From Symbiodinium kawagutii (Eukaryota > Sar > Dinophyceae > Suessiales > Symbiodiniaceae): a stretch of DNA of 64,000 nt. Positions within the stretch are counted from its first letter, which is position 1. Every line of letters begins with the position of its first letter. The translations under genes and the position numbers were made by a program. Under the pieces are notes generated by a model. It had not been told where the DNA came from, did no database searches, and worked only from the letters and a program-made list of their open reading frames with translations. Shown here one piece after another: positions 23,942-34,748 of this stretch. The stretch lies in contig VSDK01018949.1 in assembly GCA_009767595.1 (NCBI GenBank), positions 88,197 through 152,196 on the forward strand, in the 5' to 3' direction.

Positions 23942-24060
23942 GTCAGCCTTTCTGGATGCCCTGGAAGGCATCGAGCCGCCAAGAGCTGCTGACGTCTCAG
24001 CTCCGAAGGTGCGGCAGGGCTGGTGCCTGGGGATGGCCATGGATGTCGCTGGAAGCCAAG
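23942..24060 (+). CDS. Probable exon, last of the first gene region
   Basis: After CTCGACAG the frame reads SAFLDALEGIEPPRAADVSA and then PKVRQGWCLGMAMDVAGSQ. It could end at a GC donor after CCAAG. A strong GTAAGT donor lies at 24112 but in a different frame, where WFKLVEVGGCLVHDG is read. AFLDALEGIEP suggests a short helix. No family was assigned. Confidence 0.4.
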
Positions 24061-26955
24061 GCGGTTGATTGGTTCAAGCTGGTTGAAGTTGGAGGCTGCT
24101 TGGTGCATGATGGTAAGTGCCAATGACCAATGACAGCAGGGGATCTCGTCAACAAGCTATGGAGATTTGTGGGCAGATCAGCTGTGAAATTGCAAGTCTG
24201 AGGGAACCAACATGGGGCCACTCATTGGTTGACATGTGTTGGAGAATGTTTTGACATAGTAATACATAATAGGGTGCACATGTGTACATCCGAGAATGCA
24301 GCTATGCAAACAAACATGCACAGATGGATAAGCATGGCAATACATACATACTACTGATAACAACATTGACAGGTGCCTTCCCCTACATAAATGAACAGAT
24401 ACATTCGTATGCTTGAATATATTATTTCTTGTCCAAGTCACTGAGTAATTGTAGAAATTTGTCGAAGAGCCATCAAGACGGTACTCCTCCATAGTTTGTG
24501 GATGTCTTCAAAATGCACAAATTACTGGCAGCACATGCCTCGGGTTCCTAGCTTAAAAGATGCATCAACTACTCAAGAAAGTAGGAATTCACTGAAAGAA
24601 AGATTTAACAGTCGGGTCCAGCCTTACCTTTGCACCTCTCCAGTGTCAACATCGAAACCTGCAGGTGGAAGCAACCAGCGATGCAACTTATGCGATATGC
24701 TGGGGGCCCCACGCATAAAGCGATCGGTGTCGTGCACAACCCTGCAATGCTACTCCTCAACATGGGATAGGATCATGAGATAAAATGATATAAAATGATG
24801 TAATCCTGAAGGACCATTCGTATGGTAAATTTCACGCAGTGGGCTATTCGTAGTAGATTTTTGAATCTCGAAGATAAAATTCGGAAACGACATGATTTTG
24901 CCAATTCGTAGCTTTTTTGGTACTTGTCCAGTTTTTGACCGCCTGTGACCTTTACTTGTACGTACATTTTCCTATATACACTGTTTGAAATCATCCGAAC
25001 CTCATTTTTGGAACATGATCGTTTGTAGCCGCATTTGGGGAGCAAAAAGACCGCAACTCGTCGCAATTTTTCCGCAATTCGGCGCAATTTTTCCGCAACC
25101 CGGCGCAATTAAAAAACCCTTACAAATGGCTCAAAAATAGCGCTAAACTTCTTCAGCAGAAACACATAATGGCATAGAATTGCTGCAACAATCACCAGAC
25201 AATGCTAGATGACAACTCAACCACGCAAATCGTCATTTTTTTTACAGATTCGTCAAGATTTTTGCAATTCGTACTGATTTTCCTGAAACGTCAAGAAAAT
25301 AAACCGTAATTATACAAAAAAAACATAGCAATTGGTCCTCTAGGATATCTTAATAAAGCACATACATAATTACAATAGTCATGATCGTCATAAAACCCCG
25401 CAAAATTCTCAACATCGAAATCAATCGCCCTGTTCTCATGATACTATGAAAGTCACAAAACGCAGCTGCACTGTGCATTGTGACGAGGTAGGTATGGCTC
25501 AATATCAACCCTGAAAATTCCCCACGGAGATGGTGAACACATTCTCCACCCCAACGGTTGAAGTTTCACCCGTGCATAATCCTGCAGTTTTTTTGGTTTG
25601 TTCGAGCTATACTCAGGCCCCCAGAACGGTGCCTTGAAACTGCTTTGAGAATTCTTGAAGCACCCAATCAGCGCCAGTATTTAGGATGAGGAGATTTGAG
25701 GAGGAGCCATGCAAATCCTGATTATGTCCGATGGAAGCCCATTTGCTGATCATACAGAGTCTTGGGCGGTGAGGTGAGAGTTGCCACGGATGTGGTTGTG
25801 ACGGCTTCAAATGTCATTCACTACTGCGCGCAAGTCCTGATTCTCTTTGAAGTTTTAGTATCTCCTGTTCCCAGAGCTCCATCCCCTTTGGCTATGTGCG
25901 GATTCCAAGATACTCCAAGGCGTGTCCTGTGTGGACATGGATCGAGTTCCCTTGTGACAATCTCAGACTGACCCTGGGCTGGAGCAAAGGCAAGAATCTG
26001 ACCACTGCGTTGATCTGTCAGCCCTCGTTATGTGAGAATAGTATCATTACAGCCATCTAGCAAGTGATCAATGAGTAGTGTTGCTTATTATAATTGTTTT
26101 ATCAACCATTGGTTTTTCACCATCATCAACCATCATTGTCCCATTGTTGTTAATTCAATCTTCATGACAGCTAACACTACGCCTCTTATATCACAGGCCA
26201 TCATTTGCGTTGGTTAGTATCCCCCTAGCAGATGTTGCTACTTGTCCTGTATTATTAGACTTCATTTAGCCATTCTTTAACAATTCTGAGAACTGTGATT
26301 TATGTTTATCCCCTGTTATTATCAACCATGATTTGAGAGAATCATCATTGTTGGTCATTTCCCCTCAACAAATCTTGCTTACTATCCCCATGTTAACCAT
26401 CACTCAACCGGCATTTACCCACTTAACCATGATTTTGTGGAATGTTGCTCAACATCCCCACCCTCTTATTCACCATCATTTAACCATCATTTCACCACCA
26501 TCATTTAGCCATTCCTTAAGCACCACAACTTGCTGGAACCCAGCCACCATGCGCCAGCCGTTTCGTGGCATGTCACAGTGAGGCCAACTCGCAAGGCTCA
26601 CATGGACTTCCAGAAGAATGTGCGGGGGCCGGTCGTTGGGGCACGCTGCATGCGAGATTCAGTACCTTTCTTTCATTGAGCATGGTGAGGAACATTGAGG
26701 AACTATGTGCTTATGCATGGTATGGAAGCAACATGTGATGTTCCAACGTTTTTTCTTTTTTTTCGAGGTCTTAGATATTTTGATATGTTCCATGTTTGGA
26801 CGCCTCAGTCTTTCTGGCATGTCTTGACGTTGCTGATCTCATCGGTTTCACCGCGCCGTAGGTCAAGTGTCGCGCCAATCTGACGTGTACGCAGTGCAGA
26901 AGGACTCGGCACAGGGACTGGTCAGAAACAAACAACTTGGTGGAAATGAGCACTG
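24061..26955. other. Long stretch without supported genes
   Basis: Weak plus-strand exon candidates only: about 25615-25690 (RAILRPPERCLETALRILEA), about 25870-26035 (VRIPRYSKACPVWTW...) and 26530-26650. The 24780-25330 part is AT-rich with repeated GCAATTCG/GCAATTTTTCC words. 26866-26935 could code a short segment (QSDVYAVQKDSAQGLV) just before the microsatellite. Confidence 0.35.
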
Positions 26956-27013
<58 letters not shown>

Positions 27014-27637
27014 GNNNNNNNNNNNNNNNNNNNNNNNNNNNNNNNNNNNNNNNNNNNNNNNNNNNNNNNNNNNNNNNNNNNNNNNNNNNNNNNNNNNNNN
27101 NNNNNNNNNNNNNNNNNNNNNNNNNNNNNNNNNNNNNNNNNNNNNNNNNNNNNNNNNNNNNNNNNNNNNNNNNNNNNNNNNNNNNNNNNNNNNNNNNNNN
27201 NNNNNNNNNNNNNNNNNNNNNNNNNNNNNNNNNNNNNNNNNNNNNNNNNNNNNNNNNNNNNNNNNNNNNNNNNNNNNNNNNNNNNNNNNNNNNNNNNNNN
27301 NNNNNNNNNNNNNNNNNNNNNNNNNNNNNNNNNNNNNNNNNNNNNNNNNNNNNNNNNNNNNNNNNNNNNNNNNNNNNNNNNNNNNNNNNNNNNNNNNNNN
27401 NNNNNNNNNNNNNNNNNNNNNNNNNNNNNNNNNNNNNNNNNNNNNNNNNNNNNNNNNNNNNNNNNNNNNNNNNNNNNNNNNNNNNNNNNNNNNNNNNNNN
27501 NNNNNNNNNNNNNNNNNNNNNNNNNNNNNNNNNNNNNNNNNNNNNNNNNNNNNNNNNNNNNNNNNNNNNNNNNNNNNNNNNNNNNNNNNNNNNNNNNNNN
27601 NNNNNNNNNNNNNNNNNNNNNNNNNNNNNNNNNNNNN

Positions 27638-27679
<42 letters not shown>

Positions 27680-27772
27680 GTTGATGTTGATGTTGATGTT
27701 GATGTTGATGTTGTTCGTGTGTGCGTGTGTGCTTGTGTGCGTGTGTGTGTGTGTGCGTGTTTGCGTGTGGTC
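26956..27772. repeat. Compound microsatellite interrupted by an assembly gap
   Basis: (TTG)n from 26956 to 27014, unknown bases 27015-27637, (TTG)n again to about 27677, then (TGATGT)n to about 27712 and a (GTGTGC)-type run to about 27772. The poly-Val, poly-Leu and poly-Gln frames across the gap are artefacts. Confidence 0.9.
27015..27637. other. Assembly gap, 623 unknown bases
   Basis: A run of N flanked on both sides by the same (TTG)n repeat, so the real repeat length is unknown. Confidence 0.99.
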
Positions 27773-27774
27773 CT

Positions 27775-27859
27775 TGACGACTTTGCCTTTTTCATCCGGA
27801 GGCCTTTGGAGTTGGACTTGCGCTGGCAGGACACCGTTGCAGGAGGCCATATCCTTTGG
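27775..27859 (+). CDS. Possible exon
   Basis: The frame reads VLDDFAFFIRRPLELDLRW and then QDTVAGGHILW before a GTGAAA donor. Composition and codons look coding. No AG acceptor is visible in the GTGTGC repeat upstream, so the 5' edge is unresolved. No family was recognised. Confidence 0.35.
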
Positions 27860-27999
27860 GTGAAACGGTCGCAGGGGGGATTGCATCGCACCCCTTGCAT
27901 AGCTATGCTTCACCCCAAAACACGGAAGCATGTTATATTGTCATACCTCGGGTAAGGCTGCGTGGTACTGGTGGATCATGGTTACTGATCATATATGAT

Positions 28000-30461
28000 C
28001 GATTTTGATTATGATCGTATAGGAATTGTTGAGATCATGATTGATACTGATAATGTCTTGTACACCTCCATAGGTAATGGTGGTTAATTAAACCAACAGC
28101 GTGTTAGATGATACATCAAGGTTAGATATATAGTTAGTTCGCCTTGATACACCCATGATGATTGGTACTGCAACCTCATTCACCAAATAACTCGTAAGCA
28201 ACTGAATAGTGGCTAAATAACCAGTACCAACCGGCAATTCAATGGCACACCAACCATCACTGAACCATCACTGAACCATCAACCACCAAATCTTAATCAA
28301 CCACTTATGGTCGGTATATCTGGAGCCATTAGGAGCCAATTTATTCATGGGTACACTTCACAAGTCACCGGTCCCCAGGATCTACCCGCTACTCCGCTTG
28401 GAGGCTCAGCACAGGCGCGGAGTGCCGCCACCGACTGCGGGGGATTCTTCAGGGTGTCTATCCTGATGGCGATCGACCATTGATGATGGTGATTACAGTA
28501 ACCAGATCTACCTAGTTAGATTTGGTAAATGATGATCAACAAATTTGTCGGCTAGATGGTTAGATGATGGTGGTGATTTGCCATTGTTTTGACCATTGCT
28601 TGACTCTTTTGAATCAATTCCAGACGGTCAATGATGCGTAGATATTGGATGGTCACCATGGTAAAACGATTGTGGATTATAGGGAAAATCATCAACTTCA
28701 TACCGGTCAACCAGGTGTTTGCGAGCGAATGTCATCATTTGTTCAAACAGAAAAACAGCCAAACAGTGAATCAAACCTCGAAGCTCCGCGGTTTCGAATT
28801 GCTATGGCGGGAGATATCCATGCACGGTTGTGCAATTCTCCCTGGTGTAGTGGGTGTTGTAAGCCATGGCATCAATAGATAGCAGATAGCGCAATGAAAT
28901 AAGCAACAATTAGAGCCATGTCATGGGAGGTGGCTTGGAACTCGGTCAGCAATGCATGTCAGCCATGATTTCCAAGCTGTGGAGCATCGAAGATGGCTGG
29001 CGCCCCCCACAGCTCATGTTGACAGACCCTATCCACTTCAAGCAGCACCTTCAACCCTGATCCACCCCTCCCACAAGCCATCAGAAGCCCATTGGTTCCA
29101 TAAGGAATTCTTCAGTTGAACTCCTGACCTCCTTGCATGTTGACCAGGTTCGAAAGGCCTATTGTGCCGCGGAGCCCAGAGGTGCTCAGAGGTGTGTTGG
29201 TGTGTTGGTAGAGCATCCCCAGTGATGGACATCTTCAAGCACAGGTTGGTCGATGTTGGTTGGTATATTCAACAGGAGAAGCACCCAGTGATGGGCTGGG
29301 GCGAAATACCAGCCAACATCAACCAACCGGGAAAGTGGAGAGTCCTGAGCTTTGTCCAACAGTAGCAACATTAATAGGACTCGACCAACATCAACCACCA
29401 CCAACCACCTATTTCTCGGCAAGGACCTGACCCATAGCCATTAATAGGAGGTGTTCAACATTGTCCAACAAAACATTGGCTTGACCAGGCCATGGACGGT
29501 CCCCTATGATTGGTTGCACCGCGGAGCAAGGCAACTAGGGGAGCACGTGAAGGATGATCAGTCGTTGGTTAGGCATGTTAGTAAAGCCGATTCTTCGGCT
29601 TGAGAGGTTTGGATTGATGTCATCCCATGGTACTTTCAAGTGGGATGATCCAAGTGCTGCACTTGATGGCTGCTTTAGTACCGGTGGTGCGTTGCTGAGG
29701 CGGTATTGAAAGACAGCAAAGAATCCAGTTTTCTCCAGGCGCAACTGCCCACTGCTCTGACTTTGTGTCATTTTGTGTCCTTTGAAATGTTTTCACATCT
29801 TTACACAACAGCGCATCACTGGGCAATGGCTTGACATCACCGGGCAATGGCACTCCTCAAGTTTCAAATATGTCATTTTCAATTGCTTGGAAGTACCATT
29901 GCCATCATGAATGATGGTCGATCATGGATGAATGGTCCTTGCCATCGTGGCTTCTGATGGCTGGCGAGCACTCCCATTGACACACATCAGCACCAGGCCC
30001 TCATTTTGGGCATTGGTGTGGACTCTTAGAGTCGGTCAGTCGTTGGAATAGGCACGGTGGGTGAGGCATGCCGAAACCTCGTGGAGCGGTGTATCGACTG
30101 TGCATACTCCCAGAAATCAATAAAGACTATGCACTGTGTACCATACGGAACCATGATCTATGTTGGTTATATAGACCTTTCGGAAAGGAAACACGCAAGA
30201 GAAAACTGTTGGCTCTCACAACACTCATGCCAGTTGAGATTCTGATACCACATGTTGTTGGGTTGCCCTGTGTGGGAACACATGACGCGATGCTCAGGTC
30301 TTGAAAAGCATTGTGCAGTGCAGGACCGTTCTCAGTTTTGTACATGTTTGCCTGAAATGGTAATTTCATCCTTAAATTGATCTGGAAATGTTGAAGTAAT
30401 GGATTGAATAGTGGTAATGATCAGCCACTCATCGTTAAGCAAAGAATCATTAACTTTCCAG
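28000..30461. other. Stretch without supported genes
   Basis: Open frames at 28631-28882, 29162-29422 and 29535-29853 show no motif. The 29217-29415 part repeats words such as CAACATCAACCAACC on both strands, suggesting an imperfect inverted repeat. Nothing more is seen. Confidence 0.35.
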
Positions 30462-30605
30462 TGCAAAATCTTCAGGGGCAGCAATGGGAGTACCATAGCT
30501 GGACCTACTTAAATGGACCTCCGAGTAGTGAACTGCCAGCGATGTGCAAAGGAAGCAACGGAATTGACGCCAGTTGGTGGTTTCCACTGAAGCACATGGA
30601 AATTG
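30462..30605 (+). CDS. Probable internal exon of an unidentified protein
   Basis: After AACTTTCCAG (good pyrimidine tract) the frame reads QNLQGQQWEYHSWTYLNG, then PPSSELPAMCKGSNGIDAS, then HMEI. It ends in phase 1 at a strong donor GTAAGG. Both phases are 1, and purine-first codons dominate. It is rich in aromatic residues (WEYHSWTY). I do not recognise a domain. Confidence 0.5.
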
Positions 30606-30715
30606 GTAAGGAGAAGCATTTTGAACTCCATGGATATTTGGAGTAATCAACCATCTATGGCAAGTTGAATGTCTGTTTCATATAGATAGAGGTATTGTGG
30701 ATTCCAATACTTTAC

Positions 30716-30850
30716 CCCTTGCGACAACTTCCGCCACAGTGGAGTCTCCAGGATCGTGTGTTGATACATGGCCCAGCTGTTCCCGCAGCATATTTGGAGG
30801 ACAGATCTGCAGCTGAGGGAGTTCTTTGAGGGGTGACATACCAAACTTTG
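30716..30850 (-). CDS. Possible minus-strand exon
   Basis: The minus frame reads SPLKELPQLQICPPNMLRE and then STVAEVVARG, ending at a GTAAAG donor (plus coordinate 30715). Purine-first bias is good. The plus strand is also open here (LQDRVLIHGPAVPAAYLED), so the strand is not settled. Confidence 0.3.
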
Positions 30851-31270
30851 CGAATGATGTAATATATGATGTACAGGACGGACTGCCAATCTGTAGAAGA
30901 TTTGAATCACTATGCACGCGGTATCAATTGACAAGTCTTAGACACTACCACTTTCGTCTCGTTTTAAACTTTTTTTGCAGAATATGAACATCCATGCAAG
31001 GTTGGTACTTTATTTTTTTGCAAACCAATATTTGCGAGCATACATCCAAAGTGGGTTGCCAAATTGCAAGATATGAAGCAACTAGTGTTTGATTGCCACT
31101 TTTCAGCCCGACCACATTTTAGGTTCCCGTTCCCCATGCCATTGATCCCAATCAAGAGTCACCAAACATAAAGAAACGGTGTGGCTGTTCACATCCCAGC
31201 ATACTGGCATAGAAGCTGAGCATCCGTAGCATATGGTTTGGTTTCGGCCTTTGCAGAGTAGTGGCACCAG

Positions 31271-31389
31271 CCGTCCCGCTTTGACACGCACAACGCCCGG
31301 CTTCGCTCGAGGTTCTGCGAAGATATTGGTATTTGGAAGCTTCCAGAGGATCTTGGCACCTTGCCTTACACTGGCCCCAACCAGCAGCA
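31271..31389 (+). CDS. Probable exon or C-terminal fragment
   Basis: After GTGGCACCAG the frame reads PSRFDTHNARLRSRFCEDIG, then IWKLPEDLGTLPYTGPNQQ, then HE and TGA. The composition is natural and GC-rich. The TGA at 31387-31389 would be the stop, unless the exon ends earlier at a non-canonical GA donor. No family was recognised. Confidence 0.4.
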
Positions 31390-31984
31390 CGAATGATCAT
31401 TGTGATAAACCATCAACTAACCATCAGTCAACCGCAGTTAGCCATCAAAGAACCATCAATGAGCCAACCTTAGTTAAATGTTGACTTAACATCAGTTGAT
31501 TAAGTGCCACACTTGACCATTAAGTTAATTCATGGTAAAAGAATGCCAACTTTGACCATGTTGAAAAACAGCTTGGCCCATGCTGCCTGGCGACAGTTTT
31601 CAGTCTCGAACGTCTGAGGTCAGAGGTGCTGAATCGAGGCAGCTTTCAGGCGGGAAGCCAGTGGTGCTAGTGAAGCCGGTGCTAAGTTGGGGAGTTCATA
31701 AGCCGAAGAATCCAGTTGATAAACCAATGAATGGATCATTGTTTGGGGCGTGATTGATCATCAAGTTATCAGAAAATTGGCAGGTTAATGATGCAAGAAC
31801 CAGAGTATGGTTGATTGGTCACTGGCTGGTTGGTGGTTCAAAGTATTAAACAGAGCTCATTGCTTGATCATGACCTCTAGCATCATTAATATGATGAATC
31901 AGCATTGCAGTATTTACTTGATTTATGTCATGAACAGCACTGAGAGCCATGTTTGCATTTGCTTTCCGATTATCCTTGATGATG

Positions 31985-32161
31985 TAATCCTTTCTACAAC
32001 AACTCGGCTGTCAAAGCTGAGGCCAAAGACTGCTCAGCAAATCCATTCGCTCCATGATATCCACCCTGCCATAGTATCTAGCCCATCCCTTCCCCAGGAT
32101 GAACGCTTGCTAATGCTGCGCGCCTTGAATTTGAAGTACGACAAGGTTTTGGCCTTGCAGA
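31985..32161 (+). CDS. Probable exon of an unidentified protein
   Basis: The frame reads STTTRLSKLRPKTAQQIHSL, then HDIHPAIVSSPSLPQDERLL, then LRALNLKYDKVLALQ, ending in phase 1 before GTTGAC. The next candidate (32396-32505) accepts phase 1. The 5' edge is unclear. It is helix-rich and polar, and no family was recognised. Confidence 0.45.
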
Positions 32162-32395
32162 GTTGACCTCAGGAGGTTTGGTCATCCACGCTGGTCTTAA
32201 GTGTAGAAGGATCATATATTTGGGGCAAGATTATTGTATAGTGAAGTATAATATCTTCCAATAATATGTATATATAATTCACAACTGTATTTTATATACT
32301 AATGATTTATTATCTTATATATCACACGTGTATTTACCATGATCATTCCATAGTCTGGTCGAGAAAAAAACACCATCCACCATGATTCTCCTCAG

Positions 32396-32505
32396 CAGCC
32401 GGACCGTACTGCAGTGAACAGCTGCGGGTGGGGGTGCCAAAAACCGCAGCGGCACTGAGGCTGGGAGTCATTGTGAACAGCAATCTGGACCGGTCAACGG
32501 GCATG
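32396..32505 (+). CDS. Probable exon
   Basis: After TTCTCCTCAG the frame reads AGPYCSEQLRVGVPKTAAAL and then RLGVIVNSNLDRSTGM, ending at ATG before GTGAAG (or earlier at GTCAAC). Codons are strongly GC-biased. The entering phase matches 31985-32161. Confidence 0.45.
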
Positions 32506-32648
32506 GTGAAGTGGTTGGCAATGTGGTGATGGGTCAATATTAATCATCATGATGATAAGGAACACGAACCAACCATAATAAGGATTATGATGGAGGAATC
32601 AGGCGTACAGGAATGTGGTCATGGCTCAGAATTATCCACCGCCAATAT

Positions 32649-32690
32649 GGTGGTTTCTCAAAATTTTGGGACCCCAAAAATGGTTTGTAC
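32649..32690. mobile_element. Solo or degraded end of a TIR-A MITE
   Basis: TGGTGGTTTCTCAAAATTTT, then GGGACCCCAAAAATGG, matches the family's left end. No right end was found within 150 bases. Confidence 0.5.
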
Positions 32691-32780
32691 AACTACTAGA
32701 TGCACCAACAGTTGCAACTGATACCTGGAGTTTATTATTAGACTGTTGGGAGTGACTACATCGTCAGTGCAACTCACCAG

Positions 32781-32851
32781 GGTCGCCGTGGCAGGATGAT
32801 GTCTTCGACATCAAGGGCTCTGCCTTTGTCTCGATCCCTGTGCGAAGTCAG
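32781..32851 (+). CDS. Probable short exon
   Basis: After CAACTCACCAG the frame reads SPWQDDVFDIKGSAFVSIPV and then RSQ before GTGTGG. It is 71 bases, entering in phase 1 and leaving in phase 0. The sharp splice sites and natural composition support it. No family was recognised. Confidence 0.45.
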
Positions 32852-33073
32852 GTGTGGTGAGCTTTGGTGCTCCAATGGTTGGGGAGGTGGCACCTTGGGA
32901 GTTGTTTCATCATCCTTGTGATGGCTGTATCCACCGTGGTTAGTCCCACCAATTTCAGCAAAGCTACAGCACCTGGGTGCAGGTTGCGGTGGGGAAATGG
33001 GGATTAGTTCATCAGTTGATCATTTGTTCATGTATAGTCGTCAGTCTTGAGAAGCGTGACAAGTGCGCATGTG

Positions 33074-33222
33074 TCAAAATATGAACATCACAGTTTGGCT
33101 AGGATAGAAGCCCGCGCAATACACATTGTGTTGTCTCTGATCCATCGCCACACACTTTGAGACACCACGGTCGTGGATGATGCTCTCGGGACGATCTGCA
33201 TCATTCGCCAACCATTCAGCCT
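33074..33222 (-). CDS. Probable minus-strand terminal exon
   Basis: Reading the minus strand after TTGCTTTCAG, the frame gives EAEWLANDADRPESIIHDRG, then VSKCVAMDQRQHNVYCAGFY, then PSQTVMFIF and TGA at 33076-33074. Twenty-nine of 48 codons begin with a purine, and the acceptor has a good pyrimidine tract. It shows a gene on the opposite strand between plus-strand exon candidates. No family was recognised. Confidence 0.4.
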
Positions 33223-33581
33223 CTGAAAGCAAATAGTGATTGTACCAAGTGTTGGTCTACATGCTTTACTGTTACTGATTAAAGGTTGGGTTGTTGTTCT
33301 TGGTGACAACCCTCAACTGGCAACTGAATCATGGTTAAAACCATCTGCGCCAACCAAGTTTATGTACACAACCACCGCCTTGGAACCACCCGTCCATGTC
33401 ATATTTGGCATGAAAAAAATGATTACAACATCCCCATCACAGTTTCCAAGTTCATCACTAAAGCACCCAGATTTCCCCCATCGCTTGAAGATCACCACCT
33501 TACCTCACAATAACCCCATCACCACTTGTTCCCTATAACATCAGCACCTTGGAGAGACGAAGAGGACTGTATGACACTCAT

Positions 33582-33686
33582 ATGGGTGTTTCTTAAAACG
33601 GGGGACCCCAAAAAATGGTTGATTTGCTGTTGTTAATGGTTAACAAAGGATGATTTAGGGGGACCCCTATTTTGAGAAACACCCAT
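33582..33686. mobile_element. TIR-A MITE copy 5
   Basis: The left end reads ATGGGTGTTTCTTAAAACGG then GGGACCCC. The right end reads GGGGGACCCCTATTTTGAGA then AACACCCAT. The two 13-base outer ends are almost perfect inverted copies. Length is about 105 bases. Confidence 0.7.
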
Positions 33687-34748
33687 ATTCACTATAACAT
33701 CAATATTCACATTGACACCCACATTAACCCTATCACTTTGACATCGCCACCTCTGTATATAAACGAACTCGATTCTCAACCCACCGTTCGAATGGCGCAG
33801 GGTGGGTACCGCGGCACACAGCAGCGAGCGCCAGCTTGGAATTGGCCCTGGATGCTGCTGGAGTTGGAGACTCAGAGTGATGGTGGTGGATGGTGGTTGG
33901 TTAGATTTAGTTGGTATAGATGGTGATTGTTGGTATAGATGGTGACGGATTATGCTGCTTTATAGATTTAGTTGGTAAAGATTGTGGTATAGATGGTGGT
34001 TGATGATGGTGGCCAATTAAATGGTTTGGATTCTTTCTTAGTTGGTACATGGTTACATGAGGGTACCATCATGAGGAGAGAATGGTTGTAGTGATGATGC
34101 TTAATATTGGTTATAGCGGTTGTGATTAGGTTACCTTAGTGATCTAAGATGGCAAAGAAATCCACTAGTTGCAGATTATGTACCTTTTTGAAATCATGAT
34201 GTTCCATGTCTACGTTAGTCTATGTTTGATTCCTGGTGGTACCTAGACAATGTACATATATAGACTAGTAAAGTAATGATGGGTCGGCATAGTGATTGTT
34301 GCTGGTTGTAAATCGCGGTTGATACTACTATCAGTAATGGTTGATGCTGGCTAACATTGGTCCATGACTGGTCGATCGTTCATTGTCAACAATGTCTAGT
34401 ACTTGTTAATTCCAAGAATTGATATTGTAGCCATAGTTGGTGGCTAACAATGGTTGCTACTGCTTAACATTGATGAATCAGAACAAATTTCATGAACTGT
34501 TTGGATGAACCAAAAAAACGAAAGTCATTGACCCGACCTTTCTTAGTGAAGCCGCACCAGCCGTTGGGAGGTCCGCGACGTGCAAACATGGCTATAGTTT
34601 GCTACTCTATGCGGCTCAATTTGCAAATGTTTATTCCATATTTGCTTAGAATGTATATCATTGATCAACCAGCCAACCCCAGCCGAAATTTTTGAACAAA
34701 AACTTCAGGCAAATCATGCTTTGATCTGACGCAGCGGCATCGCCAGCC

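Noticed and set aside
26771..27955. Open frames of 308-386 codons across the N gap
   Set aside because: They consist of N and TTG repeats. The apparent length is an artefact.
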